Below, one piece after another: positions 13,868-18,407 of a DNA stretch of 18,407 bases. The translations under genes and the position numbers were made by a program. The DNA is from JBHHZI01 sp046757965. Its GTDB lineage: Bacteria; Acidobacteriota; Polarisedimenticolia; SMYD01. Below the pieces are notes generated by a model. The model saw nothing but the letters and a program-made list of their open reading frames with translations, had not been told where the DNA came from and made no database searches. The stretch's first letter is position 1. Every line of letters begins with the position of its first letter. The stretch covers positions 1 through 18,407 of the forward strand of contig JBHHZI010000057.1 in assembly GCA_046757965.1 (NCBI GenBank). Direction: 5' to 3'.

Positions 13868-15361
13868 ATGGTCAGCGTCCCGGATGGACCGCGCCGGGGA
13901 ATTCACCGGCTCCGGGCCGTGACGGCGGGGCTCTCGCTATCGTGTGTTCTCGCCTGCGGCGAGTCGCCGCCGCCTCGCCACAACGTCCTGCTGGTCACGT
14001 TCGACACGACCCGGGCCGACCATCTCGAACCGTACGGCGGGCCGGCCGGTCTGACGCCGGCGCTCGTGGACCTGGCCCGCCGCGGAACCGTGTTCGAGAC
14101 GGTCCGGGCCTCGGCCGCGGTCACGCCGGTGGCCCACGCGTCTCTGTTCACCGGTCTGAACCCGTACCGTCATGGCCTGCGCACCCTCCACGGGAACCGG
14201 CTGTTTCATCTGCCGGAGAAGGCCACGACCCTGGCCGAGCGATACGAGGCCCTCGGATACGCCACCGCCGCGTTCATCTCCGCGTTTCCGTGCTCTCGAC
14301 GGTTCGGGCTGGCGCAGGGGTTTGCCACCTTCGACGAGCCGGGCGACCTGGACCGGGCCCGGGTGGGCGCCGCGGGCAATGTCAGCACCGGTCTGGCCCA
14401 GCGCGGCAGCCTCGAGACGACCAACGCGGCACTGGCGTGGCTGACGGACCGCCCGCGAGACCGCCCCTTCTTTCTCTGGATCCATTACTTCGACCCGCAC
14501 GACCCGCTGCTGAGGCCGCCGCCGGTGTTCACCTCCCCGTTCGTGGACGGCGTGGCGGAGCACGCCGACATCGACCGGTTGCTCTCCAGCGATCCGGCGT
14601 CGTTCGGGAAGACGTACGGGAATCGGCCGGAGGTCATGCGCCCCTGGCTGAAGGGAATCTACTCGGCGGAGATTCATTTCGCCGATGGCCAGCTGGCGCG
14701 TATCCTGGAGGAACTGCGCGGCACGGGCCTGCTGGGAAAGACCATCGTTGCCGTTACCGCCGACCACGGCGAGGGTCTGGGCGACCATGGCTGGTGGGGG
14801 CATGGCATCCTCTATGAGGAGCAGCTGCGCGTGCCGCTCATCCTGGCCGGGCCGGGGGTCCCGGGGGCGATGCGCGTGGCCGACGCGGTGCGCCAGATCG
14901 ACGTCGCACCGACCCTGATGGATCTGTCGGCGAAGACCCGCTTCCGGGATCCCGTCGAGGGGATCTCGCTGGTCCCGCTGGTCCGGGCGCGCGCCAGCGG
15001 TGGCCGGCCGGACCCGGCGAGTCTTCCCGGCCCGGCGTATGCGGATTCGGTGGCGATCATGCGTTACGGCGCGTTCTTCTCCCGTGACGCCGTGGAGGAG
15101 AAGAATGATCAGCTCTATGCCTGGATCGAGGGCGACATGAAATGGATCCGGCACCGGATTCACCCGGAGAATGGCGAGCTCTATGACCTGGCCACGGACC
15201 CGCACGAGGCGCACAATCTGTTCGGCGAACGGCCGGGCGAGGCGGCGCGACTCGACGCGCACCTGTCACGCGAGAAACCGATGACCGAGGCGATCAGCCT
15301 GACACTGCCGGAAGACCCGGAGGTTCTCCAGCGGTTGAGGTCGCTTGGTTATGTGGAGTGA
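13868..15361 (+). CDS. Sulfatase-fold (alkaline phosphatase superfamily) lipoprotein, Thr nucleophile
   Basis: From the ATG at 13868 the product has 497 residues. A signal of about 29 residues ends in VLAC (Cys30), so it is probably a lipoprotein. The fold is clear: NVLLVTFDTTRADHLEPYG (metal Asp46, Asp51), the active-site segment VTPVAHASLFTGL, FFLWIHYFDPHDP, TADHGEGLGDHGWWGHG (Asp299, His300) and a C-terminal ELYDLATDPHEAHNL strand. In true sulfatases the active segment is C/S-x-P-S/A-R with Cys or Ser turned into formylglycine. Here Thr86 occupies that position and His replaces Arg. Thr is the nucleophile in phosphodiesterase and phosphonoacetate-hydrolase members of the superfamily, so a phosphate or phosphonate ester is as likely a substrate as a sulfate. 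The ATG at 13691 is a longer alternative start. The stop overlaps the TPR gene. Confidence 0.88.
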   Translation: MVSVPDGPRRGIHRLRAVTAGLSLSCVLACGESPPPRHNVLLVTFDTTRADHLEPYGGPAGLTPALVDLARRGTVFETVRASAAVTPVAHASLFTGLNPYRHGLRTLHGNRLFHLPEKATTLAERYEALGYATAAFISAFPCSRRFGLAQGFATFDEPGDLDRARVGAAGNVSTGLAQRGSLETTNAALAWLTDRPRDRPFFLWIHYFDPHDPLLRPPPVFTSPFVDGVAEHADIDRLLSSDPASFGKTYGNRPEVMRPWLKGIYSAEIHFADGQLARILEELRGTGLLGKTIVAVTADHGEGLGDHGWWGHGILYEEQLRVPLILAGPGVPGAMRVADAVRQIDVAPTLMDLSAKTRFRDPVEGISLVPLVRARASGGRPDPASLPGPAYADSVAIMRYGAFFSRDAVEEKNDQLYAWIEGDMKWIRHRIHPENGELYDLATDPHEAHNLFGERPGEAARLDAHLSREKPMTEAISLTLPEDPEVLQRLRSLGYVE

Positions 15362-15911
15362 CCCGTCGCTGGCGCGCGTTGCCGGCGCGGTCCTGTTCCT
15401 GAGCACGTTCTTCGGCTGCGTGACCGGCCCGCAGAGGGCGGCGGCGCGCGCGGCCGACGAACTGCTCGCCTCGGGGCAGGCCGAGAAGGCACTCGCCGCC
15501 TACCGGGAAGGACGCCGCGCGTGGCCGGATGATGTGGCGTTTCCCTTCGGCGAGGGGGCTGCCCTGTACACCCTCGAGCGATATGCCGAGGCCGAGTCGC
15601 CGCTGAGGGAGGCCATCCGCCTGGCGCCGGGCGACGCGAACCCGCAGTTTTTTCTCGGCCATGTTCTCTCCGCGCTGGGCCGCCACGACGAGGCCGTGGC
15701 GGCCTACGAGGTGGTGGTGCGACTCGAACCGATCGAGCCGCGTGGCTGGAAGGCGCTGGGCTTTGCCGAGTACAATCGCGGGCGCTATCCCGAGGCGCGG
15801 GTGGCGCTGCAGAAGTACCTGGCCTTCGCGCGGGATGCCGCCGACTTCGAGTCGGTCCGCCGCCTGATCCAGGCCTTGCCCACGATCCCGCCACCGGGCA
15901 ACGGGTCCTGA
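15351..15911 (+). CDS. TPR lipoprotein
   Basis: The 186-residue product has a short basic start, a hydrophobic core (VAGAVLFLSTFFG) and Cys23 in FFGC, a fair lipobox. Three to four TPR units follow: residues ~34-58 (ADELLASGQAEKALAAYREG), ~66-92, ~98-126 (GRHDEAVAAYEVVVRLEP) and ~132-160 (RGRYPEARVALQKYL). TPRs bind other proteins, so a periplasmic adaptor is inferred. The ATG at 15351 overlaps the end of the sulfatase-fold gene by 11 bases in another frame, which suggests coupled translation; GAGG lies 11 bases upstream, slightly far. TTG at 15345 is an alternative. Pairing with a sulfatase-fold lipoprotein suggests the two act together at the envelope. Confidence 0.85.
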   Translation: MWSDPSLARVAGAVLFLSTFFGCVTGPQRAAARAADELLASGQAEKALAAYREGRRAWPDDVAFPFGEGAALYTLERYAEAESPLREAIRLAPGDANPQFFLGHVLSALGRHDEAVAAYEVVVRLEPIEPRGWKALGFAEYNRGRYPEARVALQKYLAFARDAADFESVRRLIQALPTIPPPGNGS

Positions 15912-16001
15912 CGGGGCGAGGTCTCCAGGAGGAGGCGGGAAGCGTGTGAGAAGAACGGCTCTTGACGCGTGGGTGTCTCGACGCATGGGAGGACAGCACG
16001 A

Positions 16002-16649
16002 ATGAGAAAGAGATCATCGATTCTGGCCGTGGTGCTGATCATTGCCGGAGCAGGCCTCGCGGGCTCGGGCCGGGGTGCCGACCAGGAGGGGACCGACAAG
16101 GCGGCCGGGAGCAGAAAAGCGGCCCGGGCGGAGAAGGCGGAGGCGCGGGCGGCGCGACATCGGACCGAGATCGACCACATGGCCCAGGAAACCCTGGATG
16201 AACTGTTCGCAGACAGCGACAAGGCGAAGGAGCTGTTCGGCCGGGCGGTCGGCTATGCGGTCTTCAGTAACGTGAAGTTCTCGCTCGGAGTCAGCGGCGG
16301 CGGTGGGTCGGGTGTGGCCGTGGACAAGGCGACCAAGAAACACACCTACATGAGGATGGGTACTGCAGGGCTGAGCCTGGGGCTCGGCGGCCAGAAGTAC
16401 CAGCTCGTCTTCCTCTTTCAGGATTCCAAGACGTTCTCATCCTTTGTCAACAAGGGCTGGGAGGCCAACGCTCAGGCCAACGCGGCAGCGGGAACCAAGG
16501 GAGTCAACGCGGAGACCAGCTTCACCGACGGGCTCGCCGTGTTCCAGCTCACCGACAAGGGGCTCATGCTGCAGGCGGACATCTCCGGCACGAAGTACTG
16601 GCAGAGCAAGCGGCTCAACGGCAAACCGGCCGGGAAGCAGCACCGGTAA
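16002..16649 (+). CDS. SYLF/YSC84-domain secreted protein
   Basis: The 215-residue product has a signal peptide (MRKRSS, then core ILAVVLIIAGAGLAG; mature end near Ala26), an Ala/Lys/Glu-rich probably helical linker (~28-58), and a SYLF (YSC84, DUF500) domain at about 60-205. Recognisable blocks are AVGYAVFSNVKFSLGVSGGGGSG, YMRMGTAGLSLGLGGQKYQLVFLF, FVNKGWEANAQANAAAGTKG and the end GLMLQADISGTKYW. In eukaryotes the domain binds phosphoinositide membranes; bacterial forms are envelope proteins of unclear role, so lipid binding is inferred. The ATG at 16002 was chosen because GGAGG lies nine bases upstream and the signal peptide begins there; the frame extends to 15969. The gene follows the TPR gene after 90 bases. 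Confidence 0.9.
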   Translation: MRKRSSILAVVLIIAGAGLAGSGRGADQEGTDKAAGSRKAARAEKAEARAARHRTEIDHMAQETLDELFADSDKAKELFGRAVGYAVFSNVKFSLGVSGGGGSGVAVDKATKKHTYMRMGTAGLSLGLGGQKYQLVFLFQDSKTFSSFVNKGWEANAQANAAAGTKGVNAETSFTDGLAVFQLTDKGLMLQADISGTKYWQSKRLNGKPAGKQHR

Positions 16650-16658
16650 GACGGCGCG

Positions 16659-16706
16659 GACGCCGGACCGGACAGGCTGCTCGCTGCCAGCCTCCCGTCC
16701 GGCGTC
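16659..16706 (+). terminator. Two-tier hairpin after the SYLF gene
   Basis: An outer perfect stem GACGCCGGAC (16659-16668) pairs with GTCCGGCGTC (16697-16706). Inside it a second perfect stem AGGCTG (16674-16679) pairs with CAGCCT (16688-16693) around an eight-base loop. It begins ten bases after the SYLF stop. No T tract follows, so it is a terminator or RNA-stabilising structure rather than a textbook intrinsic terminator. Confidence 0.5.
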
Positions 16707-16783
16707 GTGAGGCGCATGCACCAGACGGAACCCACGACGACCAGCCCCGGTGGGGCAGCGTTCGCCCCCGCGGGAGATCTGCG

Positions 16784-17137
16784 ATGACCGCGGCGGCGCC
16801 GCTCCTGTGGCACGTCTACATCATTCGCTGTCACGACGGTTCCCTCTACACCGGTGTGGCGACGGATGTGTCGCGTCGACTGGCCGAGCATCGTCAGGGT
16901 GACATGCGGGGAGCGAAGTACCTGCGGGGTCGCGGCCCTCTCGACCTTGTTCTGTCGAGACCGGTCGGTTCGCGCAGCGCGGCCCTGCGCATCGAGGCGG
17001 GCATCAAGGGCCGGCGCAAGGCGCGCAAGGAAGAGCTTCTTCGGCGGCCCGAGATCCTGGATGACTGGATAGAGACCCTGCGCGCCGATGACCGTGGCGG
17101 GAGCGGCCCGGCCGCCATCAGCGATCGGCGAGACTGA
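16784..17137 (+). CDS. GIY-YIG domain protein (YhbQ/UPF0213-like)
   Basis: The 117-residue protein is nearly all GIY-YIG nuclease domain. The two motif halves read VYI (Tyr12) and YTG (Tyr22). They are followed by VSRRLAEH (Arg31), GAKYLRGRGPLDLV (43-56) and the helix RSAALRIEAGIK with the metal-binding Glu71. The layout matches YhbQ-type stand-alone proteins, including the GAKxLRGxGPL block. Family members cleave or bind DNA, but the cellular role is poorly defined. GGGAG lies about seven bases before the ATG. The C-terminal tail after residue 103 is Gly/Arg/Asp-rich and probably disordered. The gene stands 134 bases after the SYLF stop, across the hairpin, and 79 bases before the GDT1-like gene. 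Confidence 0.9.
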   Translation: MTAAAPLLWHVYIIRCHDGSLYTGVATDVSRRLAEHRQGDMRGAKYLRGRGPLDLVLSRPVGSRSAALRIEAGIKGRRKARKEELLRRPEILDDWIETLRADDRGGSGPAAISDRRD

Positions 17138-17216
17138 TGCAGCCGGCCGGACGGTGTGGTCCGGTCAGGGAACGCCGGATCGGCCGAGGTCGAGCTCCGG
17201 TCCGGGAGAGGTGACG

Positions 17217-17483
17217 ATGAAACTGTTTGCCACGATCTTCTCGACGATCTTCATCGCCGAGCTGGGAGACAAGACGCAGCTCGCGACTCTGCTCTATGCG
17301 GCAGACGCGAGGCACTCGAAGCTCACGGTCTTCGCCGCCGCCGCGGCGGCGCTGATCATCACGTCCGCCCTGGGCGTGCTCTTCGGGTCGGCTCTGTCTC
17401 GTCATCTCGAGCCGCGGTATCTCTCGTGGGCTGCCGGGCTGGGGTTCATCGCCATCGGCATCTGGACCATCGTGCGCGCCTGA
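17217..17483 (+). CDS. Single-repeat GDT1/UPF0016 (TMEM165-type) membrane protein
   Basis: The 88-residue integral membrane protein carries one copy of the family motif E-x-G-D-K-T/S, here AELGDKTQLATLLYA (about 14-28). Three hydrophobic segments are visible: 3-14, ~37-57 (VFAAAAAALIITSALGVLFG) and ~69-86. Family members export Mn2+ or Ca2+; most are about 190 residues with two inverted repeats, each giving half of the ion site. A half-size protein must therefore pair with itself or with another half. No second half is seen downstream to the next gene. The ATG at 17217 follows GAGAGG with good spacing; the frame open from 17088 overlaps the GIY-YIG gene and is not used. Confidence 0.9.
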   Translation: MKLFATIFSTIFIAELGDKTQLATLLYAADARHSKLTVFAAAAAALIITSALGVLFGSALSRHLEPRYLSWAAGLGFIAIGIWTIVRA

Positions 17484-17593
17484 CGCCGACCCTCCGTGGA
17501 GCAACCGGGGACAGCCGTCTCGGTTCACCGGGCCGGGTGCTCCGTGAGACGCCTGGAGCGGGTGCAGGCGGCCCGGAGCCAGGGGAGGGCGCA

Positions 17594-17640
17594 GTCACCG
17601 CGTGACGGGGCTTGTGTGCCTCGCGCCGATCAGGCAAACT
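17594..17640 (+). promoter_or_regulatory. Palindrome plus weak promoter before the last ABC gene
   Basis: GTCAC-CGC-GTGAC (17594-17606) is a 13-base perfect palindrome. Five bases on, TTGTGT (17612-17617) and CAAACT (17635-17640) are separated by 17 bases, a poor but correctly spaced sigma70-like pair. The arrangement suits an activator or repressor site just upstream of the -35. The promoter match alone would not be convincing. Confidence 0.25.
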
Positions 17641-17685
17641 TCCGGCCGGCTGCCGCGTATCAGTCCCGGGAGGAGGCGACCACTC

Positions 17686-18407
17686 ATGGTTCGTGCGATC
17701 GACGTTGCCGGTGTGACCAAGACGTTCGGCGAGAAGGTCGCCGTCCACGATCTCGACGTGGCGGTGGATACCGGGACGCTGTGTGGCCTCATCGGCCCCA
17801 ACGGCGCGGGGAAGACGACGACCATCCGCATGATCATGTCGATCCTGTTTCCCGATCGGGGTCGGATCCAGGTTCTGGGCCGCGCATCGGCGCTGGACGC
17901 CAAGGATCGCATCGGCTACCTGCCCGAGGAGCGCGGCGTCTACAAGAAGATGAAGGTGAAGGCGTTTCTTCGCTACATCGCCCGGCTCAAGGGCGTGACC
18001 GACCGGGATCTTGGCGGCCGGATCGACACGTGGCTGACGCGGATGAGCCTGGGCGAGGTGGCGAGGAAGAAATGCGAGGAACTCTCGAAGGGGATGCAGC
18101 AGAAGTTGCAGTTCATCGCCTGCGTTCTCCACGAACCGGACCTGATCATCCTGGATGAGCCGTTCAGCGGCCTCGACCCGGTCAACATGCGATTGCTGAG
18201 GGAACTGATCGAGGAACAGCATCACCGGGGGGCGACGATCGTGTTCTCCACCCACGTGATGTTCCAGGCGGAACAGCTCTGCAACCGGGTGGTGATGATT
18301 GATCAGGGAACCAAGGTCCTGGACGCGTCGATGGCCGATATCCGTGCCCGGTACGACCCACGCACCGTGCTCCTCGAACCGATGGAGGCCACGGCCGACG
18401 TGAGTGC
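17686..18407 (+). CDS. NatA-type ABC transporter ATP-binding protein (3' end beyond window)
   Basis: The frame is open from the ATG at 17686 to the window end, giving 240 residues, and lacks only the C-terminus. AGGAGG lies about nine bases before the ATG. Walker A is GPNGAGKTT (37-45), the signature LSKGM (133-137), Walker B LIILDEP (153-159), the D-loop SGLD follows, and the switch His is His190 in STHVM. The region after Walker A contains IGYLPEERGVYKKMKV, typical of the NatA-like ATPases (COG4152 type) that pair with an ABC-2 permease for Na+ or drug export. Residues after ~215 begin an extra C-terminal domain (DIRARYDPRTVLLEP). The matching permease should lie just right of the window. 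It differs from the ATPase at 4248-5015 and is not a duplicate of it. Confidence 0.93.
   Translation, partial: MVRAIDVAGVTKTFGEKVAVHDLDVAVDTGTLCGLIGPNGAGKTTTIRMIMSILFPDRGRIQVLGRASALDAKDRIGYLPEERGVYKKMKVKAFLRYIARLKGVTDRDLGGRIDTWLTRMSLGEVARKKCEELSKGMQQKLQFIACVLHEPDLIILDEPFSGLDPVNMRLLRELIEEQHHRGATIVFSTHVMFQAEQLCNRVVMIDQGTKVLDASMADIRARYDPRTVLLEPMEATADVS

Noticed and set aside
13937..15262. 441-residue minus-strand open frame opposite the sulfatase-fold gene
   Set aside because: Low-complexity Arg/Gly/Gln composition and no motif, whereas the plus strand shows a full sulfatase-fold active site.
15962..15990. TTGACG as -35 of a promoter for the SYLF gene
   Set aside because: The hexamer 17 bases downstream is ATGGGA, not a -10, and the transcript would start inside the ribosome-binding site.
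4248..18407. The two ABC ATPases as a duplicated transporter
   Set aside because: Their sequences between Walker A and the signature differ widely and they belong to different subgroups; there is no sign of recent duplication.

Overview
The window is GC-rich throughout and its genes have strongly G/C third positions. Most products are exported: Sec signal peptides, lipoproteins, an S46 peptidase, a GT39-type membrane glycosyltransferase, a sulfatase-fold lipoprotein and TPR proteins. This points to a Gram-negative bacterium from an environmental lineage of the Acidobacteriota kind; the phylum is inferred from gene content and no taxonomic marker gene is present. No rRNA, tRNA, CRISPR array, insertion sequence, phage gene or origin was found.

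Layout. Bases 1-5015 are a minus-strand block. Read in its own direction it runs: ABC ATPase, ABC permease (GTG start overlapping the ATPase stop), S46 dipeptidyl-peptidase, then the first ~50 codons of a secreted protein cut by the window edge. Bases 5189-5344 (+) hold a short remnant of a subtilisin-like (S8) protease C-terminus. A small secreted protein of unknown function (minus, starting at 5932) and a YtcJ-type amidohydrolase (plus, starting at 6317) diverge from a 384-base region containing two perfect inverted repeats. A 314-base gap with a good sigma70-like promoter precedes a Rid-family protein. This is followed by a large secreted protein joining PD40/beta-propeller-like repeats, one CxxCH haem motif and TPRs. 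A convergent minus-strand GT39-type glycosyltransferase follows. From about 13868 everything is on plus: a sulfatase-fold lipoprotein with Thr at the formylglycine position, an overlapping TPR lipoprotein, a SYLF/YSC84 protein, a GIY-YIG (YhbQ-like) protein, a one-repeat GDT1/UPF0016 membrane protein, and a NatA-type ABC ATPase that runs off the right edge.

How the genes may work together. The ATPase and permease form a complete ABC-2-like exporter. The S46 peptidase and amidohydrolase suggest periplasmic peptide and amide scavenging. The sulfatase-fold protein and TPR lipoprotein overlap and are probably translated as a pair. I found no defence or biosynthetic system. The most unusual items are the PD40-CxxCH-TPR protein, the Thr-type sulfatase-fold enzyme, the Rid protein lacking the usual Arg, the half-size GDT1 protein and the subtilase relic. 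Where upstream starts are possible I chose starts by ribosome-binding site, signal-peptide position and family boundaries; alternatives are stated in each entry.
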